From Vitis vinifera (taxonomy: Eukaryota > Streptophyta > Magnoliopsida > Vitales > Vitaceae), in the NCBI RefSeq assembly GCF_030704535.1, contig NC_081822.1, positions 11,339,001 to 11,403,000 on the forward strand: a stretch of DNA of 64,000 nucleotides, given 5' to 3'. Made by a program: the position numbers and the translations under genes. Within the stretch, counting starts at the first letter, position 1. Each line of letters starts with the position of its first letter. The notes under the pieces were generated by a model that saw nothing but the letters and a program-made list of their open reading frames with translations, was not told the origin of the DNA and did not search any database. Positions 25,784 to 38,535 of the stretch are shown here, in pieces.

Positions 25784-27057
25784 TATAGAGAAAGAAAATA
25801 TGGCATACTATTCTCATTGATGATGATGGATATTTATATACAAATACATTCGAGTTATACTATAATTCAAACTTTATCTCCTATTGTAATTCAAACTAAT
25901 TGTAAACTTCTACTCAAATTCAAATTAATTCTATAATCTATTCTAATTCAAACTAATATATAATAAATAAAATTAAGGATAACATTAACTTTCTCTAATA
26001 TGCCCCCGCAAAATGGAGCTCCAATAGGAGATTCCAATCTTGGTCTTGAGGAAAAGAAAATGTCTCTTGGTCTTGAGAGAAAGAAAGTAGACTGCAATGT
26101 ATTCGACTTTTGTGGATGGCGGTCTTCTTATTTCTGTTGGGGTCAATCTCCCTATTTTTGTGGAAGACGGTTTTCCTCCTTATTTATGTGGAGGGTAGTC
26201 TCCCTACATCTACATGACAAGTGGATTCATCTTGATGGTTGAAAGACAAGAATACTAGGATCTTTCTAAGCCGAATTTCCAAAAAAACTTTGAGGAACTT
26301 GTAAAAAAATAGTTTGTTGAAGGAAGAATAGGATTAAGAGCCTTATTTGACATTAAACTAAATAATGTTTTAGAAACTAATGTAGCATATGATATATGAG
26401 GTAAAGGAGAAAGTAGAGTATAAGGCAAATCTCAAGTAGAAGTAACAGAACATGAGCATGTTTGCTTTCCCAAAACATGTAAAAAAACATAACCAAATCT
26501 TTGAGAAAGCCTTTAGAGAAAGAGAGATAGATCTAGTTGAAGGTAATAAAAAATATATATATATATATTAAATTAAGGAAACTAATATTGGTAGGAAGCA
26601 AAGGAGAATAAAATTCTATTAGGTGTGAACCAAAAAAAATTTGGAGTTCTTGGCTATAAAGAGGTATTGAAATTAAAATATCGTATTAGAGACAGTAGGG
26701 AAAAATACATTGAAATCATGATATTACATTGGAGACCATAGGGAAGGAGGCATTGACAATACATAGGCATTAACAATACATAGGCATAGCAAGGTCACTA
26801 CCATTTACCATAGGTGTAGGGGAGGCGTGCAAGGCCTCAACCCTATACCTTAAATTTGCTCCAAGTTGAGACTAGGGTTTAGAATTTGAAGGCTCTGATA
26901 CCATATAGAGAAAGAAAATATGATATACTATTATCATTAATGATGATGGATATTTATATACAAATACGTTCTATTATAATTCAAACTTTATCTCTTGTTG
27001 TAATTCAAACTAATATATAATAGATAAAATTAAGGATAACATTAACTTTCTCTAATA
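25784..27057 (-). mobile_element. Small non-autonomous LTR element (TRIM/LARD-like)
   Basis: Two direct terminal repeats flank about 900 bp. They are 25784-26000 (217 bp) and 26904-27057 (154 bp), both running from tatagagaaagaaaatatg to ctttctctaata. On the minus strand, the base next to the right repeat begins tggtatcagagcc, the primer-binding site complementary to initiator Met-tRNA. Next to the left repeat is a purine tract (ttgcgggggca). These place the 5' LTR at the right. The interior has no gag or pol that I can recognise. Its longest frame (80 codons, 26000-26242) shows no domain. The left LTR is longer because of extra copies of a taattcaaact-type word. I see no clean target duplication. 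Confidence 0.75.
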
Positions 27058-27119
27058 CCCCATATATAAATCATGACAAAAAAAACTTAAAAATAAACCT
27101 TTCCTTTGGCATCAAAACA

Positions 27120-27640
27120 TTTATTATTATTTTTTTAAAATAAAAAAATCTTCATTCAAATAATAATAGTTTTTTAAAAATATAAAAGTTTTTTGTATAA
27201 AAATTATTTTCACATAGGAATTAAAACTATTTTATTTTTCAAAATAACATAAAAAAAATATGTCTAAATGATACTTAATTTATTTACCTTAGAAAAAGCA
27301 CCCTTAATTTTTTCCTTTTATTATTATTATTATTATTATTATATTTTTCCTCTTTGACATATACATACATATATATATATATGTATGTATATATGTATGT
27401 ATGTATGTATTGTCAAATTTATAAAAAAAATAAAAAAATATTTAGTTTCTATTTTTCCTTAATAGTGACAAAATGTAATAAATAAATAAATAAATAAAAT
27501 TAATACAAATTAAAATTTCTTATCATAGAAAAAGGATGATAAATTCACTCTAACATTCTTGAAGTTATAAAATAAAATAACCAAACTTTCATTGATCGAC
27601 ATCTCTTCCCCTTTTATTTGGATTCACCTAATTTATTTAT
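27120..27640. repeat. AT-rich intergenic stretch with microsatellites
   Basis: This contains a (tta)n run at about 27322-27344, an (at)n/(atgt)n tract at about 27360-27413 and an (aaat)n run at about 27477-27500. Nothing coding is seen. Confidence 0.8.
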
Positions 27641-28200
27641 TTATTTTTTTCCATCATAGAACAAGATGATAAAGAATTGTCTATTTGTTACATTGAAGTG
27701 GTACTAACAACAATATTGTCTTATATGTTGAAAGATATTTGCATGTGAAGTTATAATTATAAGCTTTAGCATAAAGGATAATTGCACATCATTACAGTTG
27801 ATTTTGAAATTTTGTAAATGAATTAATCATAAGAAGCAAAAATTGGATGAAAGCGTATGCAAACTAAAAAATGTATGATAAAATGAGCTGTAATTACTTA
27901 TCAAATTTTAAAATCTTCCTGTCATGATGTCTCTAATTATTTTTCTAGTGTAAGTTTGTGATCATTGAAATTTTAATTTTTAGTTATTGCATGTAATTAT
28001 GATTTATTTAAAAATATTTTTCAAATTAATAAAAGCATATTTGCATGTGGAACAAATGAAATGAAAATTTAAATGATACTGAAGCACACATTAACATGAT
28101 GCAACCTTTTGATCATTATTGCATGTCATTATAGTTCATTAATTTCATTGTGTTACAAATTAGTAAAAATCACATCTACGTATGGACAGAATGACAATAA
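27640..28200. promoter_or_regulatory. Degenerate module array upstream of protease B
   Basis: This carries the same modules as upstream of A: a tgataaaatgagctgtaatt/acttatc segment (27865-27910), a gtaagtttgtgatcattgaa segment (near 27948) and aaattaataaaagcatattt...gcatgtggaacaaatgaaat segments (near 28025 and 28155). The last copy ends about 60 bp before the TATA box. The regulatory role is inferred. Confidence 0.5.
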
Positions 28201-28253
28201 GAGGCCATGCATGGTCGAGACCATTGAGCCTCAACCATATTCCAGAGTTGGAT

Positions 28254-28264
28254 TCTATAAATAG
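28254..28264 (+). promoter_or_regulatory. TATA box of protease B
   Basis: tctataaatag lies about 81 bp before the ATG of protease B, in the same place as in copies A and C. Confidence 0.7.
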
Positions 28265-28336
28265 GATGGGAGTGGATATGAAGTCCAACGACCCACATAT
28301 CTCTTGGCTGTTCTAGTCTTGTATTGCTGAGTGTTA

Positions 28337-29823
<1,487 letters not shown>

Positions 29824-30427
29824 TTAAAATGTTACACATCATGGAGGTATCACTTGTGATGCAAATAAAAAGAAGGTTTTCTTGTCAACTAGCCAATAAT
29901 GGATTGTAACAAGCAATTGGTCATTCAATAAACATGCTTTAGACAGGAGCTTGTCATGGTTTTGTTGTTTTATATATGTGTCCATATCACAAGGTTTATT
30001 GCTCTTTTTGTTCATGTTGTTTGGACTGAAAAATGATTAGCTTAAAGCTGTCCTTTTTCCCTTCCCAATTCCCAATTTTAGGCTTACTTGGGGGGAGAAA
30101 AATGAAAAGATTTGCACACTTGTTTACATCTGGATCTTTGCTTCAAAGCCAAACCTGGCTTCTGGGTTGGTCCAATCCACATCTAAAATGATAGCATTTT
30201 AGGCCTAGTTCAGCCTACTATCAATTTCCCCTTTCTTCCTCAAACCTAACCAAACCCCAATTACGCGTGAGAAAAGAAGGAAATATACATCTGCGCAACC
30301 CATTAATTTACACCTCACCTACACAAAAAATCTATTTCAAGAAAAATAAGCTCTGTTATACCTATGTCTTGCGCTTAATAAATGAAGGAAATATACATCG
30401 GCAAACCCATGACCTCCTAAAATCAAA
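29824..30427. repeat. 3' flank of protease B with duplicated flank sequence
   Basis: Poly(A)-signal-like caataaacatgc lies near 29925. From about 30110 to 30245 the sequence (aaacctggcttctgggttgg, ctttcttcctcaaacctaac) matches the flanks after A, after the broken copy and after C. No gene is seen. Confidence 0.6.
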
Positions 30428-30562
30428 GCCTTTTGAGTACCATACTAAATGATGGGGGAGTTGAGAGAGAGGAGGACTTCCCTTGGACTCGCGAACAGAG
30501 TTTCATTCCCGTACATTTGCCCAAGCAATTTGAATAATGGGATGCTTCTAGTTGCATGTGGT
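30428..30562 (+). pseudogene. Remnant of a fourth RD19-like protease gene
   Basis: A short exon 3 piece (ttgagtaccatactaaatga through gaggaggacttccctt) matches the part of proteases B and C that encodes FEYILK..GGV...EDYPYT. It is joined directly to an exon 4 piece (agagtttcattcccgtacat to gatgcttctagttgcatgtgg) that matches GVSCPYICS...[11 protein letters not shown]. The rest of exon 3, intron 3 and the start of exon 4 are missing, and the catalytic histidine codon is lost (aat in place of cat). Duplicated flank sequence lies on both sides (30110-30245 and 30660-30960), so this is what is left of an entire extra repeat unit, not a retrocopy. Confidence 0.8.
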
Positions 30563-30659
30563 TGCGATTGTCATTGGGGGTTGGGTGGCCTCCTAAGCCC
30601 AAGCTAGCCGTGGACGTAGTAGCTAATGGATTTCAATAAGCCACTACAGGAGCAAGTCG

Positions 30660-30960
30660 CGCTTTTAATTCTGGGGACCCCAATCTTTGCTTTAGAGCCA
30701 GACCTGGCTTGTGAGCTGGCCCAATTCATTTCTAAAATGATATATCCTATTCCCTAGTTTTCCCCTTTCTTCCTCAGCGCCAACCCTAGCAAATTTTCTC
30801 CCTCCCGCAGCCGCCGGTTATGAGCCAGTACAACTTATCCTAATTACCACTTTCTCAACTCAGCCCAACTAGAATTTCTGTATCAAAAAGCTCAAAAGGT
30901 CCTATCGTGAAAGCTGACAGACCCTTCCAAGTTCAGCCCAATCCTACGCCCAATAACTCC
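30660..30960. repeat. Duplicated 3' flank, copy after the protease remnant
   Basis: This has the same words as the other flanks: agacctggcttgtgagctgg, cctttcttcctc, agcccaactagaatttct and aagctgacagacccttcc. The last of these matches aagctgccaggtccttc at about 21560. Confidence 0.65.
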
Positions 30961-31329
30961 CCACATTTTTGCCTTAAAGCTTTCCACACATCAGGCTGCA
31001 ATTCGGCCCCTACAGCATATTCCTCGGTCTCCTGGAAAGACTTGCTTGGGTACAGGCTGTACAGCTACCATTCGTTGGGAAAAACCACAATTACCTAAAT
31101 ACAATAAAAAAAAATCATAAATTCTATAAATTAACCCAAGGCATTTTTTTGTCTATCTCTTTTTACTCTTTTATCACTTTTTCTTTCTTATTATATAAAT
31201 CCTATATAAAACCAAATTCTATAAATTAACCCTAAGCCAATAGTTTACAAATTTTAGTCAAACTTAAAAAAAAATTTTACAAAAACAAAAAATCTATAAA
31301 TAATATTTTTTTCTAAAAATAAAAAATAA

Positions 31330-31540
31330 ATAATTTGAATTAAATGTCATGTTGTAAAATCCACCACTACCAATGGCCACTTTTGGTGAAGTTGCTTTCC
31401 GGATAGGAAAGAATGAATTCAAAAATCATCAATTTACTGCTAATAACCTACAACTCTCATCTTTTTTATTCTTTACACTAACATACTACACATTAGTACT
31501 CACAAATTCAATGGCACACCACACCTAAAATCACCCTAAT
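31330..31540. repeat. Flank segment shared with the 3' side of the intact VHA-a gene
   Basis: Words such as catcaatttactgctaataa, ctacaactctcatc, acactaacatactac and caaattcaatggcac line up with about 38110-38230 (catcaatt/atcattaatttacag, acacctcccatctc, caaatccaatagcac). That region is just downstream of the VHA-a stop codon. This shows that the duplicated unit extended into VHA-a. Confidence 0.55.
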
Positions 31541-32133
31541 TGGTAACTAAGGTCTACAATCAGAATAAAACCACCCTAATTAACCAATGAGGATAAGTGT
31601 TTCAGCCAGCTACGGCTCGAGGGGCAGATGCCCCTTGAAAATGTTAAAAAAATAAATCTTCATTTCTTGCAACAAGAATCAAATCCAAGACCTAGTTTAT
31701 GGCTCCCCTAAAAAATGTTAAGGTTAGACCATTGGGTTAACACCCACATTATTTATAAGTGATAAAATTTATATATATCTTAAAAGTTGTCCTCCTAGAG
31801 TCCTGGTGCTAGCTAGGTCTCCTACCCCATAAGTGAAAATTTTATATATTGTAACTAAGGTCTACAATCAAAATAAAACTATCCTAACCAATAATGAAGA
31901 TCAGTGATGGGGCCAGATAGGCCTCGAGGGGGCACGGCAGGTGCCCCCTGAAAATGTTAAAAAAATAAATCTTCATTTCTTGCAACCAGAATCAAACCCA
32001 AGACTCAGCTTATGGTCCCTCTAAAAAATTTTAAGGTTAGGTCATTGGGTTAAGACCCACATTATTCATAAGTGACAAAATTTATATATGCCTTAAAAGT
32101 TGTCCCCCTAAAGTCCTAACTCCACCACTAACG
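31541..32133. repeat. Tandem direct duplication of a ~300-bp dispersed element
   Basis: Both halves (about 31541-31851 and 31852-32133) run gtaactaaggtctacaatca, then a cctcgaggggg/cagatgcccc segment, then gttaaaaaaataaatcttca, then ccattgggttaa...cccacatta and cttaaaagttgtcc. The element type is not identified. Its gccccc and tccaccact ends resemble a common plant dispersed repeat. Confidence 0.75.
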
Positions 32134-32720
32134 AGGATGATGATGACATTCCTAAACCTGCAATCATGCACAAAATATTCATTATTTTGATTTGTTATTA
32201 TAAGAAATTAATTTCCAATACATTATTCTTAACAAAATGTGGACAATTATAAAAAATAAAAAATAAATAAAAATAAAAGGTACTTCCGGTCAAGATGCAG
32301 TATGAAGAAGATTGAACAAAAGCAAGGTGTGCTTTCAATTGGGAGTTTGCCTACATGTTGCTTTCAATTTTCCTTGATGGTTTAGGTCAGGGACCAAGGT
32401 GTGCAGCCCTTCTGTACGTTTTACCCTCCTCTACTCTTTTCCTTCTCACCTTTTGGTGCTCATTCGTATATTTCCCGTTGCATTAACTATATCCCTAGCT
32501 ACTTCTTTACTATCATATAATTTCTTAGAATCCAGCCCACTATAAATTGTGAACTAAGCGTGTACACAATTTAATCCAAAACCATATATTCTATAGATAT
32601 AATTCTCGTTCTATGATGCGGCCATGCCCATGCATTGAACAGCCTACCTGAGGGCTCATAAACGCAAGCATGAAGCTATGTCAGAGACTACTCCATGGAA
32701 CAAGTGGGTGGTGGGCTCTT
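32134..32720 (-). pseudogene. VHA-a pseudogene fragment behind protease B
   Basis: The left part (32145-32290) matches the acceptor edge of the last VHA-a exon and the intron beside it (aacctgcaatcatgcacaa, as at 38740-38760). It then jumps to sequence matching intron 38902-41018 (ggtgtgcagcccttctgt, aatccagcccactat) and ends in a relic of exon 41212-41019 (gcctacctgagggctcataa, at about 32645-32695). About 1.7 kb of the intact arrangement is missing between these parts, and all exons further 5' are lost. It is clearly non-functional. Confidence 0.8.
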
Positions 32721-32759
32721 TTCCTTTTCTTAGTCGCACCTCAAAAAGGAAGCTGAACC

Positions 32760-34490
32760 ACATCCAAAGGGACATTGGAGAGGATGATTATATTTTCTAT
32801 ATTGCATGCTTGGCAATTAGCTTTTTGATCATGGTATGCCAGCATAATTGAGCTTCAATCTTATATCACATGTTATAGAAAAAACTTGTTTACGTGTAGA
32901 ATAATGAAATGTATATTCATTTAATAAATGTAGAGAAAATATATTGTACATGTGATGGATAAAATAAAGTGTTGGACGAAAGTATATGCAATTAATTTTG
33001 AAAAAAAAAAACATAACAAAATTAATAAATTTTAATTATTTATCCAAAATCAAATTATTTTTCAAGTATTGCATTTCATTTAAATTGTTTTAGAATTCTA
33101 AAAATAATTCTAAAAAAAAACACACATATTTTGTACAAAAAGAAGAAAATAGAAATTCAACTTTAAAAAAACATATTGCATTTTAGTTGATATGAAACAA
33201 CATGTTCGATGTAATCACATGCAATTAACCAATAGATAATAAAATAAGTTATAATTATTATTAAAAATCATTACTTTCCATGTCATTATTTCTATAATTG
33301 TACATTTGTGATTATTAGAATTTCAGGTTGGGGCCCTTTGTTATTAGAATTGATTTCTAAGACATGTAAAATTAATGAAAAGCGTGTTTGTTTGTACAAT
33401 GAAAGGAGTAAGCTTCAATTAATGAAGAAATAGAAAATGATCAATAAAATGCAGATGAACTAACTCAATAAGATATATAAGAGCATGTGAACTGATAAAC
33501 ACCTAATAAAATGAATTGTAATTATTTATCAAAAATAAAAATCTTCCCATATTATGGCATCCCTTGTTTTTTTTTTTCTAATAGAAGTTAGCAATGATTA
33601 AATTTTATAATTGGGGCTATGGGATGCGTGATTTCTATTTATTTTATATTATTATGGTTAGAGTACATTTGATAAAACTAAAATACTTAACAATTGATTA
33701 TCTAAAGTGATTTTAAATTAAATTATATTTAAATTATTAAATCGTTATACTGATTTATCAAAATTATTTTTAACCTTAAATTATAATATTAAATTATTTT
33801 ATCAAAAGCATTTAATAACTTAATTAAATCATATTAAATCAATAAATTGATTTATCAAACATTTTCTCAAAAATTAATTTAAATCATTAATTAATAAATA
33901 CTAAAAGCATATTTAGTTGTGTGATTTAAAAATAATTTTTTTAGTTTTAAAAACAGTTTTCTATTTTTAAACTTTTTTAACATCGTTTAGTCATTGTTTC
34001 CTAAAAATAATTTTTAAAAACAAAATTAAATTGTAAACAATTTTTAAAGAACAAATAAGGATTATTTTCATTGACTTTTTAAAACAATAAGAAAATATGG
34101 AACCTTGTTTTTGAAAACTTGTTTTTAAGTTGAAAGATAAAAAACAGTTTTTAGAAACAAGTTTTAGAAAATATGACCAAACCGAATCCTAAATTTTATC
34201 AAATATCTTCTTAGTTTTAAAATTTTATAAATTAATAAAAACTAAATTTGTGCATCCGAAGTAGAAATTTAGCTAATCAATAAATAGACAATTGACATGA
34301 AACATAAAGGCTAACAGCTACTTGATACATAAAAAAGTCATCATTATTTCTCCCTTGTCATTTTTCACTGCGAGTTTGTAATGATTAGGATTTGGATTTG
34401 AGCCCACGAACGGATTGTTTTCTAGTTGAGCAGGTTACGTGTGGAACAAATAAGTATAAGCAAACAACGAACATGTTGTTAATGAAGTGA
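32760..34490. promoter_or_regulatory. Degenerate module array upstream of protease C
   Basis: At least three rounds of the modules seen upstream of A and B are visible. caattatttatc-type words occur near 33035 and 33515. Words like acatttgtgattattagaat occur near 33300, 33585 and 34370. aaaattaatgaaaagcgtgt...tacaatgaaagg-type words occur near 32875, 33366 and 34228. A block of 33640-34215 that is not module-like interrupts the array. Function is inferred from repeated position only. Confidence 0.5.
33905..34195. mobile_element. MITE-like insertion in the protease C upstream region
   Basis: The block begins catatttagttgtgtgattt and ends tatgaccaaaccgaatccta, so the outer words are roughly complementary (tttagttg / caaaccga). 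The interior is AT-rich with inverted ttttaaaaacagtttt and aaaacagtttttagaaac words. It interrupts the module array and is absent from the equivalent place upstream of A and B. The class and exact ends are uncertain. Confidence 0.45.
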
Positions 34491-34781
34491 AATGTTGGAC
34501 GAAATCATACCTGGGTCACAAATGTATGCCATAATTGCATCTAATTGTCACAAAAATTCACAAAAGAAATCTGGATCTTCCCCTCATCATAACGTAACTT
34601 TGGAAGGAGCTGCTGAAAATGGAGAACATTGGACCACATGGGATAGTTCGAATTTTTGCAATCAAGTGTGGCCGCCACATTTTTCTCGCTTCCTTGCAGG
34701 GACTCCAATTTGCTCGGAAACCAACAAAAGAGAAAATGTCACGTGTCGACGAAGGGAAAATCTATGGGGGGATGGAAGTGA

Positions 34782-34789
34782 ATATAAAG
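34782..34789 (+). promoter_or_regulatory. TATA box of protease C
   Basis: atataaag lies 75 bp before the ATG of protease C, in line with copies A and B. Confidence 0.65.
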
Positions 34790-34856
34790 TCGAGGGGCAC
34801 AGCTAGCTTTCGGCAGAATCGGCACAGCTCAGTTCCTTCCTAGCTACCAAGTGTTA

Positions 34857-36595
<1,739 letters not shown>

Positions 36596-38535
36596 ATTCT
36601 GAAGTGTTAAACATTATGTTGCTTCATCACTTGTAGTTCAACTTATAAGGACCAATTGTAAACATGGTCTAGTGGACTGCTTATACAACAAGCTACTCTT
36701 CATCCTATAAAAATGCTTTACATAAGAAATTGTCATAGTTTTGATGTTTTATTTGTATATTCATGTCGTAATTATTTACTTTCATATAATGTTATTTTAC
36801 ATTAGAATATGGTCATAAGAAGGTAAGAACTTGACGAGTGTTAGGGTATAGTCTAAATTGGCTTGACATTTATCATTGTACCAAACACAGAACCTCAATT
36901 CATATTCCCCGTTCACTGTGGGCGGCCTGTGGCTATGGTGCAGAGACGGCAGAGAATTTCAATTATAATTCAGTTTTTAAGTGAATGCAGGCCATGCCTG
37001 GCTTATGGGCTGGCCTCTTCTTCAAAAACGCCCAATGCCATTTCCTCTACTTTGCTGCTTCCCCTTCGTTTTTCATGGCCTAGTCCAAGCCCCATGCTCC
37101 TTTTCCCCTCTCTCTTTCCTATGGTATAGTGGTACTGGACCTCCATCGGCGGGCCTCAGGGACAAAATTCAAGTCAGCTCAGCCCAGAGCTCTACTTTTC
37201 CCCCTCCCAGTGGCTATGGGCCTGCCTGCACCCGTCAAAGGGGAAGGATGAAAAGGAATTGGTGGAGGTCCACCTAAGCTCTCTTTTAGTTGGATCTGGA
37301 TCCTTGCTTCGGAGTCAGACCTGACTTGTGGGCTGACCCAATCTATATCAGGAACCATCCATAGTTTTTCCCTCTCCTTCTTAGACCCAGTCCAAGCCCA
37401 ACCCAAGCAACTTTTTCTACCTCCCACAACCCCCATTCTGGGCCAGCACTGTCCAATCCGTACCCCTATCTAGCTTCGGCTATGTTTGGTGACCGGAAAA
37501 TTTGTATCTAGCACCGAGTTTGATTGGTGTCCAGAAAATTTGAGTGAAAGAAACAGATGGCGAAAAATAAATTTACAGTAAATAAATTATTTTTATATTT
37601 TACTTTAAATTTATTTCACTTACTTTAAATCTTAAATATAAAAATTAAACAATATAAAAATAAATAAGTTTTAAACTTATTTTAGTTATATTTTATATTT
37701 TCTATTAGAAAGCTGAAAATCATTTTCTTTAACATTTTATTTTATTTGCTTAATACTTTCCAACCATAGCCTTAATTTTTCTTTCGTCTTCTCCCCAGTT
37801 CTGCCTCTCCCAAGCCCAGCTTGACTTTCTATTCAGAACAGAATCCCAAGCCCAAGCATAAAGAAGTTAATGAGATGGCTGTGAATTTTCTTCCAGCCTG
37901 GGTTGAGACCCACTTTCTTAATAAAGATTAGAGGCGAAAACTAAAATTTATTCCCAACATTTTCGTTGCGCCTTTAAGCTGTTGCTCATTGTATACACAC
38001 ATCTACTGCCATTTGTTTACTGTTGTAGTATGTAGTTAGGAATTCTTATGTTTGATGAAGCTGATTTTCCAGATGAGTTTTCCATGCTTTACCAAATAAC
38101 GGAGAGTGACTTCAAATCATTAATTTACAGTCCTTAAAATTACACCTCCCATCTCTCTGATAATTTACACTTAAAATACTGCACAATAATCACAAATCCA
38201 ATAGCACTTGATGACCAAAAGTCACCCTCTACATTTAATTAAATAACTAACAAATTCGCTTTGAGCAGCATGACTGCTTTAATCATAGCTCTTTCTTCCA
38301 ACTACTAGAAATCACACAACATTGAACTGGAGAGCAGGTATTGCTGCCAAGAGAGAGAAGTTCCTTTTCCCACAATTCCCAGTTACTTGCTCCATTGCCC
38401 CGTCTGAAACCTCCTTTTAACTCTTTCCAAAAGAATCGATGTATTTATAAAAGAATTGATATATTTATACTTCAACACTTCTCAATTTAATCAATTTTTG
38501 TATCTTTACCTAGAAGCTAGGCTTCTAGTACAGTA
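36596..38535. repeat. Region between protease C and VHA-a stop codons, with duplicated flank
   Basis: This holds the 3' ends of both convergent genes. The shared flank sequence appears at about 36970-37130 (gccatgcctggcttatgggc), 37275-37450 (agacctgacttgtgggctga) and 37790-37870 (agaacagaatcccaagccca). It is split by a MITE at 37477-37771. The first flank piece is partly repeated within this copy. No gene is seen. Confidence 0.6.
37477..37771. mobile_element. MITE in the flank of protease C
   Basis: The terminal inverted repeat is short: ggctatgtttgg at the left and ccaaccatagcc at the right (its complement, one mismatch). The 295-bp interior is AT-rich and noncoding. The equivalent flank after protease A is continuous at this point, so the insertion postdates the duplication. 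Confidence 0.6.

Noticed and set aside
26000..26242. 80-codon plus-strand frame with WRSSYFCWGQ-type repeats
   Set aside because: It lies in the interior of the small LTR element, with no known domain. The repeated look comes from a short DNA repeat.
26891..26903. A tRNA gene suggested by the tggtatcagagcc motif
   Set aside because: Only the short primer-binding complement is present, with no cloverleaf. It is the PBS of an LTR element.
34492..34843. Two overlapping plus-strand frames just upstream of protease C
   Set aside because: They cover the promoter and leader, show no domain and are not conserved in the equivalent regions of A and B.
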